A DNA stretch of 51,440 nt from positions 1 through 51,440 of the forward strand of contig REDM01000187.1 of assembly GCA_007693485.1 (NCBI GenBank), given 5' to 3'. This DNA comes from Spirochaetaceae bacterium (lineage in GTDB: Bacteria > Spirochaetota > Spirochaetia > DSM-27196 > PWMO01). Under the pieces are notes generated by a model, which did not search any database, had not been told where the DNA came from, and worked only from the letters and a program-made list of their open reading frames with translations. This document shows positions 25,021 to 32,389 of this stretch, one piece after another. A program made the translations under genes and the position numbers. The number at the start of each line of letters is the position of its first letter. Positions within the stretch are counted from its first letter, which is position 1.

Positions 25021-26406
25021 TCAGATCATTCCGCGGGGGTCGAGCAGCTCCGCCACCCGCTCGTCGGGAAGAACCTTTGCCTCCAGCACTACGTCGCGGA
25101 TTTTTCGCTTCTCGCGGTAGGCGGTGTAGGCAAGCTGCGACGCCTTGTCGTAGCCTATTTCGGTTGCCAACGGTGTGACCAGAGCAAGACTCCACTCGAT
25201 CCAGTACGCGAGGCGATCGGTGTCGGCGGTAATTCCGTCGATGCAGCGCTCGGCGGTACGTCGGCAGGTGGCGGCGAGTACCGTCATTGCCTCTACGGTC
25301 TCATAGGCGATAAGGGGGTGCATCATGTTGAGTTCCAGCGGCGCGTGCTGTCCGGCCGTGGTCACCGAAACCACCTTGCCCATCACGTAGGCGGCTACCT
25401 GGATCATCATTTCGGGGATGACCGGGTTTACCTTGCCGGGCATGATCGAGCTGCCCGGCTGCAGCGACGGAAGGATTATCTCACCGAGGGCGCCCCGCGG
25501 ACCGCTTGCGAGCAGGCGCAGATCGTTGCCAATTTTCATGATACCGGTGGCCAGCACGTTGAGCGCGCCCATCAGCTCGACCTGCGAGTCGCGCGCCGCG
25601 ATTGCCTCAAACCGGTTATCGGCGGGCCGAAACGGCAGACCGGTCTCCGCGGCAATGCCGGCGATGGTCTTGTCGGCAAACTGCGGGTGGCAGTTGATCC
25701 CCGTGCCTACCGCGGTGCCGCCGAGGGCGAGCTCCTCCAGGTGCGGCAACACCGCCGCCACCCGCGTGCGATCCTTGCGGATCTGCGCCGCGTACCCACC
25801 AAACTCCTGGCCCAGGGTCATTGGGACCGCGTCCTGCAGATGGGTCCGTCCGAGTTTCACCAGGTCGGCAAATTCGTGCTCCTTGGCGGAGAGCGACTTC
25901 TCGAGTACCAGCATATCGGCGAGCAGCTGATCGACCACCATGCGGTTTGCGATGTGAATGGCGGTAGGGATGACATCGTTGGATGACTGGCCGCGGTTGA
26001 CGTGATCATTCGGGTGCACCGGCTTGCGGGTGCCCAGCGGTTGACCCAGAATTTCGTTGGCCCGGTTTGCCAGAACCTCGTTGGTATTCATGTTCCACGA
26101 CGTACCCGACCCGGTCTGAAAGACATCGATGGGAAAGTGCTCATCCCAGCGACCGGCGTACATCTCGTCCGCGGCGGCCACGATCGCATCGGTGAGCGCG
26201 GCGTCCAGAAGCCCGAGTGCAGCGTTGGTTTTCGCCGCGTGCTTTTTGATCAGCGCCAGCGCCCGAATCATGGCGACAGGGATACGGATCCCGGATACCG
26301 AAAAGTTCTCGACCGCGCGTTGCGTCTGCGCTCCCCAGTACGCCCAGTCGGGGAGGCGAATCTCACCCATCGAATCGGATTCGCTTCGGTGTCCAGCCTG
26401 TTGCAT
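25021..26406 (-). CDS. fumC: Class II fumarate hydratase
   Basis: The 461-residue protein belongs to the aspartase/fumarase superfamily. The signature loop GSSIMPGKVNP (about 310-320) carries the catalytic serine. GSGTSWNMNTNEVLANRA (about 92-109) and GQSSNDVIPTAIHIA (about 132-146) are the other two conserved regions, and the paired histidine is in GRTHLQDAVPMTLGQE. It interconverts fumarate and malate without an iron-sulphur cluster. ATG 26406, with GGAGG 9 nt before it, is preferred over an upstream TTG. It is divergent from the malate dehydrogenase pair. The 142 bp between its stop and the TPR gene hold no gene. Confidence 0.93.
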   Translation of the reverse strand: MQQAGHRSESDSMGEIRLPDWAYWGAQTQRAVENFSVSGIRIPVAMIRALALIKKHAAKTNAALGLLDAALTDAIVAAADEMYAGRWDEHFPIDVFQTGSGTSWNMNTNEVLANRANEILGQPLGTRKPVHPNDHVNRGQSSNDVIPTAIHIANRMVVDQLLADMLVLEKSLSAKEHEFADLVKLGRTHLQDAVPMTLGQEFGGYAAQIRKDRTRVAAVLPHLEELALGGTAVGTGINCHPQFADKTIAGIAAETGLPFRPADNRFEAIAARDSQVELMGALNVLATGIMKIGNDLRLLASGPRGALGEIILPSLQPGSSIMPGKVNPVIPEMMIQVAAYVMGKVVSVTTAGQHAPLELNMMHPLIAYETVEAMTVLAATCRRTAERCIDGITADTDRLAYWIEWSLALVTPLATEIGYDKASQLAYTAYREKRKIRDVVLEAKVLPDERVAELLDPRGMI

Positions 26407-26438
26407 CGCGTTGTTCCTCCGCAAGACCGTGAGTTATC

Positions 26439-26467
26439 GTGACAGAAATCGTGATCCCGGGTATATT
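26439..26467 (+). promoter_or_regulatory. Promoter of the malate dehydrogenase pair
   Basis: GTGACA (26439-26444), 17 bp and TATATT (26462-26467); the start is near 26474, right at the SD (AGGAG), 11 nt before the ATG at 26485. Its -10 overlaps the -10 of the fumC promoter on the other strand. Confidence 0.6.
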
Positions 26468-26491
26468 ACCATCAGGAGCAGAAAATGGCAA
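26463..26491 (-). promoter_or_regulatory. Promoter of fumC
   Basis: On the minus strand TTGCCA (26486-26491), 17 bp and TAATAT (26463-26468). The start is near 26456, giving a 50-nt leader to the ATG at 26406. Its -35 lies over the start codon of the divergent malate dehydrogenase-like gene. Confidence 0.55.
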
Positions 26492-27408
26492 ACATCGGCA
26501 TCATTGGCAGTGGAAACGTTGGGGCCAACTGCGCGTTTTTTATCGCGGAGAAGGGCGTAAGCGATGTTGTCCTGTACGATATTCAGGATGGCATGTCCAC
26601 CGGAAAGGCCCTCGACATGATGGAAGCGGCGCCCGTGCGCGGCTATCGCACCAAGATCAGCGGAACCGACCGCATCGAAGACGTGTTGCGCAGCGACACC
26701 CTGATTCTCACCGCCGGAGCGGTGCGGCAACCGGGCATGAAGCGCGAAGACCTCTTTGAGGCAAACCGCGAGGTAGTCAGCGAGATCGCACAGAAGATCG
26801 GCGCTCAACCGCAGAAATCCGAGTACAAGGTGATCGTGGTGACCGAGCCGGTCGACATGATGACGACCCTCTTTGTGAAGAAATCCGGGCTCGCCCGCGA
26901 ACGGGTCATGGGGCTTGGCGGCACACTCGATGCAACGCGGCTGCGCTATCTGATCGCTCACGAGCTGGGGGTGACCATGGAAGACGTATCGGCCACCGTT
27001 GTCGGACGCCATTCGTCATCCATGATTCCGCTTGCCAACTACTGCACGGTCGCCGGAGTTCCCATCTCGCGCCTTTTGTCCGCAGAGAGGATCGAGGCGC
27101 TGTTCGAAGCAACGCGAACCGCAGGAGACCTCATCGTCAAGATGGCCCAGCGCGCAAACGCCTACTACGGTCCGTCGGCCGTGGCGTGCGACCTTGCCGA
27201 AGCGATCATCCACAACTCGGGGCGCATCCTTCCGGTCTCGCTGGTACTCAAGGGCGAGTACGGCGTATCCGGCGTTGCGATGAGCCTTCCTGCCGTGATC
27301 GGGAAGAACGGTGTCGAGCAGCTGCTCAAGCCACAGCTCAGCGACGAGCAGCAGAAGCAGTTCACCACTACGGCCGACGAGCTTCGCCTCGCGATCGACG
27401 TGGCCTGA
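26485..27408 (+). CDS. Divergent malate/lactate dehydrogenase family paralogue
   Basis: The 307-residue protein has the NAD-binding GSGNVGANCAFF (about 8-19) and the family's layout. Compared with the downstream mdh, the substrate-loop arginines (VRQPGMKRED), the Asp-Arg pair (GTLDATRLRY) and the histidine (GRHSSSM) are kept. The normally invariant GGHGD is GRHSS, and the Asn of SNPLD is Glu (TEPVD). The arginine at the substrate-selecting position favours malate over lactate. It may be a malate dehydrogenase with altered kinetics, act on another 2-hydroxy acid, or be a regulatory partner. It starts with ATG after AGGAG, 32 bp before mdh. Confidence 0.8.
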   Translation: MANIGIIGSGNVGANCAFFIAEKGVSDVVLYDIQDGMSTGKALDMMEAAPVRGYRTKISGTDRIEDVLRSDTLILTAGAVRQPGMKREDLFEANREVVSEIAQKIGAQPQKSEYKVIVVTEPVDMMTTLFVKKSGLARERVMGLGGTLDATRLRYLIAHELGVTMEDVSATVVGRHSSSMIPLANYCTVAGVPISRLLSAERIEALFEATRTAGDLIVKMAQRANAYYGPSAVACDLAEAIIHNSGRILPVSLVLKGEYGVSGVAMSLPAVIGKNGVEQLLKPQLSDEQQKQFTTTADELRLAIDVA

Positions 27409-27440
27409 CCACGGAACACCCAGCCGACAGGAGCAATAAC

Positions 27441-28379
27441 ATGAGCAAGGTATCAGTCATCGGCGCCGGAAACGTGGGAGCAACCGCGGTCTACTACATC
27501 GCCGAGAAGAACATCAAAGAAATTGTCATGATCGACGTGGTGGAGGGGCTTCCGCAGAGTAAGGCGATCGACTTCCTCCACGCCGCCCCATCGCGGGGCT
27601 ATAACGCCAACATCATTGGAACCAACGACTACGCCGACATCGCAGACTCCGACGTCGTGGTTCTGACCGCGGGCATTCCGCGCAAGCCCGGCATGGACCG
27701 TATGGACCTGCTGAAGACCAACGTCGGCATCGCCAAGACTGCGGCGCAGGCCATTGCAACGTACGCACCCAACGCGGTGGTGGTGGTAGTATCCAATCCG
27801 CTTGACGTCATCAGCATGGTGGCGCTGCGTGAGAGCGGATTCGCCCTCAAGCGCGTGGTGGGTATGGCGGGCATCCTCGACAGCACACGGTTTCGCTACT
27901 TCATCGCCGAAAAGCTCAACGTGCTGCCGAGCGACGTGCAGGCCATGGTCCTCGGGGGCCACGGTGACACCATGGTGCCGCTCCCGCGCTACACCTCGGT
28001 GGCCGGCTTCCCGCTGACTGAGCTCATGCCCGCAGCTGAAATCGAGCAGTTGGTGAACCGCACGCGAAACGGCGGCGCCGAGATCGTGAACTACCTCAAA
28101 AAGGGAAGCGCCTACTACGCACCCGGCGCCTCGGCTGCCAAGATGGTCGAGGCCATCGTCCACGACGAAAAGCGCCTCTGCGCCGCCAGCGCCTACCTGC
28201 GCGGTGAGTACGGCCACTCGGACATTTTCCTTGGGGTACCGGTTCTCCTCGGACGCAACGGCGTGGAGAAGATCCTGCAGCTCGACCTGCTCCCGGAGGA
28301 ACAGACAGCGCTCGACGCATCGGCGGAAGCTGTTCGGGAAGGGGTACGAAATCTGGAGACGTTTTACACGCCGGGCTGA
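27441..28379 (+). CDS. mdh: Malate dehydrogenase (NAD)
   Basis: The 312-residue tetrameric-type (LDH-like) malate dehydrogenase has GAGNVGATAVYY, the acidic residue binding the adenosine ribose in IVMIDVVEG, the active loop GIPRKPGMDRMDLL with both arginines and the malate-type Arg, VSNPLDV with the conserved Asn, Asp/Arg in GILDSTRFRYF, and catalytic His in LGGHGDTMVP (about residue 174). It oxidises malate to oxaloacetate for citrate synthase, encoded convergently. ATG at 27441, with CAGGAG 8 nt before it. It is in one operon with the divergent paralogue. Confidence 0.93.
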   Translation: MSKVSVIGAGNVGATAVYYIAEKNIKEIVMIDVVEGLPQSKAIDFLHAAPSRGYNANIIGTNDYADIADSDVVVLTAGIPRKPGMDRMDLLKTNVGIAKTAAQAIATYAPNAVVVVVSNPLDVISMVALRESGFALKRVVGMAGILDSTRFRYFIAEKLNVLPSDVQAMVLGGHGDTMVPLPRYTSVAGFPLTELMPAAEIEQLVNRTRNGGAEIVNYLKKGSAYYAPGASAAKMVEAIVHDEKRLCAASAYLRGEYGHSDIFLGVPVLLGRNGVEKILQLDLLPEEQTALDASAEAVREGVRNLETFYTPG

Positions 28380-28396
28380 CCCGGAACCGGTTTATT

Positions 28397-28441
28397 GGTA
28401 CGCAACGCGCCGGGCAAAAGCCCGGCGGTTGCCGGCGTACC
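28397..28441. terminator. Strong stem-loop between convergent mdh and gltA
   Basis: CGCCGGGC (28408-28415), an AAAA loop and GCCCGGCG (28420-28427) form a perfect eight-pair stem. It is extended by AAC/GTT and an outer GGTACGC (28397-28403)/GCGTACC (28435-28441) helix. It lies between the two stop codons and should end transcripts from both sides, although no T-run follows. Confidence 0.55.
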
Positions 28442-28454
28442 GTATGAGGATGGT

Positions 28455-29597
28455 TTATCGTTGGGTGATCGGAGTGATCGGCCGTTCCTGGTGGCCCACG
28501 TAGAGCGCCTTGGGACGGAAGATCCGGTTGTCGGAGCGCTGCTCAAGGATGTGCGCGAGCCACCCGGGAGCGCGCGCGATCGCGAAGATCGGCGTAAAGA
28601 GCACGGTGGGGATGCCGAGCAGGCGGTAGACCGCCCCTGAGAAGAAGTCAACGTTGGGATGGATCGGTTTCCCCTTTTCTTCCATGCGGTTGCGGAACAC
28701 CGTCTCGATCTTCTTCAGGATGTCATAGTACTTGGTCTCGCCTTTCAGTTCGCCCAGCTGTTGCAGGTAGTCTTCCATCACAATGGCGCGCGGGTCTTTG
28801 GCCTTGTACACCCGGTGACCCATTCCCATGATCTTTTTCTTCGCATCCAGCGTCGCGTTGACCCACTCCTCGGCCTTGGCGACGTCACCAACCTCATCGA
28901 CCATGTCCATCACCTTCTCGTTGGCACCGCCATGCAAGCTGCCGTAGAGCGCCCCAATCGCCGCAGAGATGCTGCAGTAACAGGTCGAGAGGGTCGACGC
29001 CACCACCCGAGCGGTGAAGGTGGAGGCGTTAAAGCTGTGCTCTGCGTGGAGGGTGAAGCAGTCGTCCATGATCTTTCCCTCGAGCTCGGTGGGTTCTTCA
29101 CCACGCAGCATGTACAGAAAGTTTGCCCCGTGGGAGAGATCTTCGCGTGGCTCCACGTAGTCGAGGCCCGACCGGAACCGATGCAGGGCGGCAACTACGG
29201 TTGCCAGCTGCGAAACCTGGTGCAGCGTATTGCGGCAGTTGCAGTGGGCATCGTGCTGGATCCTGTGCTCCACGTAGCCGCTCAGGTAGGAGACAACCGC
29301 CTGGAGCAGCTCCATCGGGTGTGACTCTTTCGGGAAGTCACGGATCATTGCCTTGATGGGCTCGGAAATACCGCGAGAGCCGCGCATCTTCTTCTTGAAT
29401 GCCTCAAACTGCGCGGCGTTGGGCAGTTCACCGTAGAGGAGGAGATAGGTAACCTCCTCAAAACTGCAGGTTTTCACCAGCTCTCTGATGGGGTACCCCA
29501 TGTAGTAGAGCTTCCCATTTTCGCCGTCGATCCGACAGATCGAACTCTCGGCGGCGATGACTCCCTCAAGTCCTTTTGCGTACTCAACCGATGCCAT
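28455..29597 (-). CDS. gltA: Citrate synthase
   Basis: The 380-residue type I/II citrate synthase of the short (Gram-positive/archaeal-like) length has catalytic His residues in HAEHSFNAST (about 184-193) and GMGHRVYK (about 256-263), the catalytic Asp in NVDFFSG (about 310-316), and YGSLHGGANEKVM. It condenses acetyl-CoA and oxaloacetate. GAAGGAG lies 5 nt before the ATG. It is the last gene of the minus-strand TCA cluster, 52 bp after lpdA; the gap holds a possible extra promoter, so it may also be expressed alone. Confidence 0.93.
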   Translation of the reverse strand: MASVEYAKGLEGVIAAESSICRIDGENGKLYYMGYPIRELVKTCSFEEVTYLLLYGELPNAAQFEAFKKKMRGSRGISEPIKAMIRDFPKESHPMELLQAVVSYLSGYVEHRIQHDAHCNCRNTLHQVSQLATVVAALHRFRSGLDYVEPREDLSHGANFLYMLRGEEPTELEGKIMDDCFTLHAEHSFNASTFTARVVASTLSTCYCSISAAIGALYGSLHGGANEKVMDMVDEVGDVAKAEEWVNATLDAKKKIMGMGHRVYKAKDPRAIVMEDYLQQLGELKGETKYYDILKKIETVFRNRMEEKGKPIHPNVDFFSGAVYRLLGIPTVLFTPIFAIARAPGWLAHILEQRSDNRIFRPKALYVGHQERPITPITQR

Positions 29598-29615
29598 ACG
29601 TTCTCCTTCCCATGC

Positions 29616-29644
29616 TATATGCTGTTACACGCTCTGCTGCTCAA
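29616..29644 (-). promoter_or_regulatory. Possible internal promoter of gltA
   Basis: On the minus strand TTGAGC (29639-29644), 17 bp and CATATA (29616-29621), in the lpdA-gltA gap. The -10 is imperfect; the start would be near 29609, 12 nt before the ATG. Confidence 0.3.
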
Positions 29645-29649
29645 TGTCG

Positions 29650-31059
29650 CTACTTGCTGTTCAGCATTCGGCCGTCTACGCCGAGCGCGGCCTCTTTCAT
29701 TGCCTCCGACAGCGTCGGATGCGCGTGAACCGTTCGTGCAATATCCTCGGCGCTCCCGCCAAATTCCATCACCGAGACTGCTTCACCAATCAGATCCGAT
29801 GCCCACGGCCCGACGATGTGTACCCCAAGCAGGCGGTCTGTTTTTTCGTCGGCGAGCATCTTCACAAACCCTGCGGTGCTCTGCATGGCAATGGCGCGAC
29901 CGTTCGCGGCAAACGGAAAGCTGCCGCTTCGGTAGGACACCCCGTCGCTCTTGAGCTGTTCCTCGGTGCGCCCCACCGCTGCCGCTTCCGGCCAGGTATA
30001 GACCACGTTGGGAATGGCGTCATAGTTCACGTGTCCGGGCTTGCCTGCGATGACCTCGGCCACCGCGACGCCTTCATCTTCGGCCTTGTGGGCCAGCATG
30101 GGACCGTGGATGATGTCCCCAATGGCGTAGATTCCGTCCACGTTGGTCCGGTAGTGCTCATCGACCACAATCCGGCCCTTCTCCCGGGTGATGTCGAGCT
30201 CTTCGAGGTTGAGTCCCTCGGTGAAGGGCTTGCGCCCCACCGCAACGAGCACCTTGTTTCCACTGAAGCTGACCTCATTTCCCGACTTGTCGGTTGCGCT
30301 CAAGGTGGCGCCGGTCTTGGTGACCTTTACCCCGGTTACCTTGGTTTCGAGATGGAAGGTGATGCCCTGCTTACCCAGCTCCTTTCGCATGGTCTTGGCG
30401 ACCTGGGCGTCCCAACCGGCAAGAATTTCGGGCAGGATTTCCACCACGTGCACCTCAGAGCCCAGGCGCGCCCAGACGCTTCCCAGCTCCAGGCCAATTG
30501 CCCCGGCACCAACAACCAGAAGCTTTTTGGGAACCGAATCGAAGGCGATCGCCTCGGTAGAGCTCACCACGGTTTTGCCGTCAAAGGGAAGGAAGGGAAG
30601 GTCCTGTGGAACGCTGCCGGTGGCAAGCACGATTGACTGTGTGGCGATGGTCTCCGATTTTCCGCTGTCGCTGGTGACGGTCACCGAACCGGATCCGTTC
30701 ACTCGCCCGATACCGCGCAGCACGGTGACCTTGTTGGCCTTCATCAGCATGGCGACGCCACCGGTGAGTTTTTTGACCACCTGGTCCTTGCGCCCATTCA
30801 TGGCGGGCACATCGATTGTCACGCCTTTTACCGCAATGCCGTGATCCTGGGCCTCGTGTCCGATGCGTGCGTAGAGCTCGCTGGAATCAAGCAGCGCCTT
30901 GGATGGAATGCACCCCACGTTCAGACAGGTGCCGCCGAGGGTGGGCCATTTCTCCACCAGTATTACCTTCTTGCCGAGCTGCGCTGCCCGGATCGCGGCA
31001 ACGTAGCCTCCGGGGCCGGCGCCAATTACGGTTACGTCGCAGTTGTGGTCGTTGGTCAC
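29650..31059 (-). CDS. lpdA: Dihydrolipoyl dehydrogenase (E3)
   Basis: The 469-residue flavoprotein has FAD-binding GAGPGGYVAAIRAAQLG (about 12-28), the redox disulphide GGTCLNVGCIPSKALL (about 43-58), NAD-binding GAGAIGLELGSVWARLG (about 180-196) and the C-terminal catalytic pair in HAHPTLSEAMKEA (about 447-459). It reoxidises the dihydrolipoyl group of the E2 encoded just upstream, making NADH. It starts with GTG, GAGGAG 7 nt upstream, 10 bp after sucB. It may also serve pyruvate dehydrogenase or the glycine cleavage system, neither of which is in the window. Confidence 0.95.
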   Translation of the reverse strand: MTNDHNCDVTVIGAGPGGYVAAIRAAQLGKKVILVEKWPTLGGTCLNVGCIPSKALLDSSELYARIGHEAQDHGIAVKGVTIDVPAMNGRKDQVVKKLTGGVAMLMKANKVTVLRGIGRVNGSGSVTVTSDSGKSETIATQSIVLATGSVPQDLPFLPFDGKTVVSSTEAIAFDSVPKKLLVVGAGAIGLELGSVWARLGSEVHVVEILPEILAGWDAQVAKTMRKELGKQGITFHLETKVTGVKVTKTGATLSATDKSGNEVSFSGNKVLVAVGRKPFTEGLNLEELDITREKGRIVVDEHYRTNVDGIYAIGDIIHGPMLAHKAEDEGVAVAEVIAGKPGHVNYDAIPNVVYTWPEAAAVGRTEEQLKSDGVSYRSGSFPFAANGRAIAMQSTAGFVKMLADEKTDRLLGVHIVGPWASDLIGEAVSVMEFGGSAEDIARTVHAHPTLSEAMKEAALGVDGRMLNSK

Positions 31060-31069
31060 GGTGTACTCC

Positions 31070-32350
31070 TCAAAGGTCCAGCAACATCTGCGTCGGGTCC
31101 TCGATTTGCTGTTTGATCCGGTTCAGGAGGCCTACCGCCTCTCGACCGTCGATGATGCGGTGGTCGTAGGTGAGGGCGAGGTACATCATCGGCCGGATCA
31201 CGATCTGGTCGTTGACCACCACCGCCCGCTTCTGGATGGCGTGCATTCCGAGGACCGCCGTTTGCGGGGGACTCGGAATGGGTGTCGAAAGCATCGAGCC
31301 AAACACGCCACCATTGGAGATGGTAAAGGTGCCGCCGGTGAGCTCGTCCGGGCTCAATCGCTTCTCTTTTGCCTTGCCGATAAACGAGAGGATCTCCGAC
31401 TCAATCGCGGCAAACCCTTTGGTGTCCGCATCCCGGAGAACCGGCACGATCAGGCCTTTGTCGCTGGAGAGCGCCACCCCGATGTTGTAGTAGTCATTGT
31501 AGAGGATGTCGGTGCCGTCGATGAAGGCGTTTGCCTCCGGGTAGTCGGCCAGTGCGTTACAGGCTGCCTTCACAAAGAACGACATGAAACCCAGTTTCAC
31601 GCCATGTTTCTCCGCAAACCGGTCCTTGTGCTGCGCGCGCAGCTCCATCACCCCCGACATGTCGATCTCGTTGAACGTTGTCAGGTGGGCCGACCCCTGT
31701 TTGGATCGCACCAGATTCTCGGCGATGCGCTTTCGCAGGTTTGACATCTTGACGCGGCGCTGTCGCGGGCCCGTTTCTCCGCCGGACGCCGGCGGGGTTG
31801 GTGACGGCGTCGCAGGCTGGGACGCGGGGGATGCCGCTGCCGCGGCGAGAGCGTCTTCCTTGGTGATTCGGCCGCCAGGGCCGGTTCCGGTGATGTCGGC
31901 GGGGTCGAGGTTGTGCTCGGAGACAACCCGGCGCACCGCCGGTGAGAGCGTGTCGGCGCTGGTGGCTGATTTCGCGCCGGCCTCGTCGGCTGGTTTCGCC
32001 GATTTCTCTGCCTCAGCGGATTGGTTCTCTTCTGCGGGCTTCTGCTCCGCGGACGGAGGCGATTCGGCTACCGGAGCCGCTTTCCCTGCCGGGGCCGACG
32101 CGCCAGCCTCGGCGGCTTCGGTGTCTACCGTGGCAACCGACTGGCCAACCGATACCTCGGTGTCTTCCGATACGCTGATGCGCAGCACACCTGCCGCCGG
32201 GGACGGTACCGACATCGTTGCCTTGTCGGTCTCCAGCTCGAACAGCTCGTCGCCCTTGGCGACGGTATCGCCGTCCTGTTTCAGCCATCCGGCCAGAATG
32301 CCCGACGTGACTGATTCTCCGATCTGCGGTACCACTACGTCCTGTTTCAT
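31070..32350 (-). CDS. sucB: 2-oxoglutarate dehydrogenase E2 (dihydrolipoyl succinyltransferase)
   Basis: The 426-residue protein has one lipoyl domain (about 1-75; modified Lys in [11 protein letters not shown]), a long Ala/Pro/Glu linker (about 80-130), a peripheral-subunit binding domain ([16 protein letters not shown] to GRITKEDAL, about 133-170) and the catalytic acyltransferase domain (about 195-426) with [15 protein letters not shown] near the end holding the active His and Asp. It transfers succinyl to CoA. ATG 32350 gives the usual [14 protein letters not shown] start; an in-frame ATG six codons upstream is possible. It lies between sucA and lpdA. Confidence 0.92.
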   Translation of the reverse strand: MKQDVVVPQIGESVTSGILAGWLKQDGDTVAKGDELFELETDKATMSVPSPAAGVLRISVSEDTEVSVGQSVATVDTEAAEAGASAPAGKAAPVAESPPSAEQKPAEENQSAEAEKSAKPADEAGAKSATSADTLSPAVRRVVSEHNLDPADITGTGPGGRITKEDALAAAAASPASQPATPSPTPPASGGETGPRQRRVKMSNLRKRIAENLVRSKQGSAHLTTFNEIDMSGVMELRAQHKDRFAEKHGVKLGFMSFFVKAACNALADYPEANAFIDGTDILYNDYYNIGVALSSDKGLIVPVLRDADTKGFAAIESEILSFIGKAKEKRLSPDELTGGTFTISNGGVFGSMLSTPIPSPPQTAVLGMHAIQKRAVVVNDQIVIRPMMYLALTYDHRIIDGREAVGLLNRIKQQIEDPTQMLLDL

Positions 32351-32389
32351 CGTTCCACTCGCTTTCATCCGGGGTGTATCGTGTTTTGA

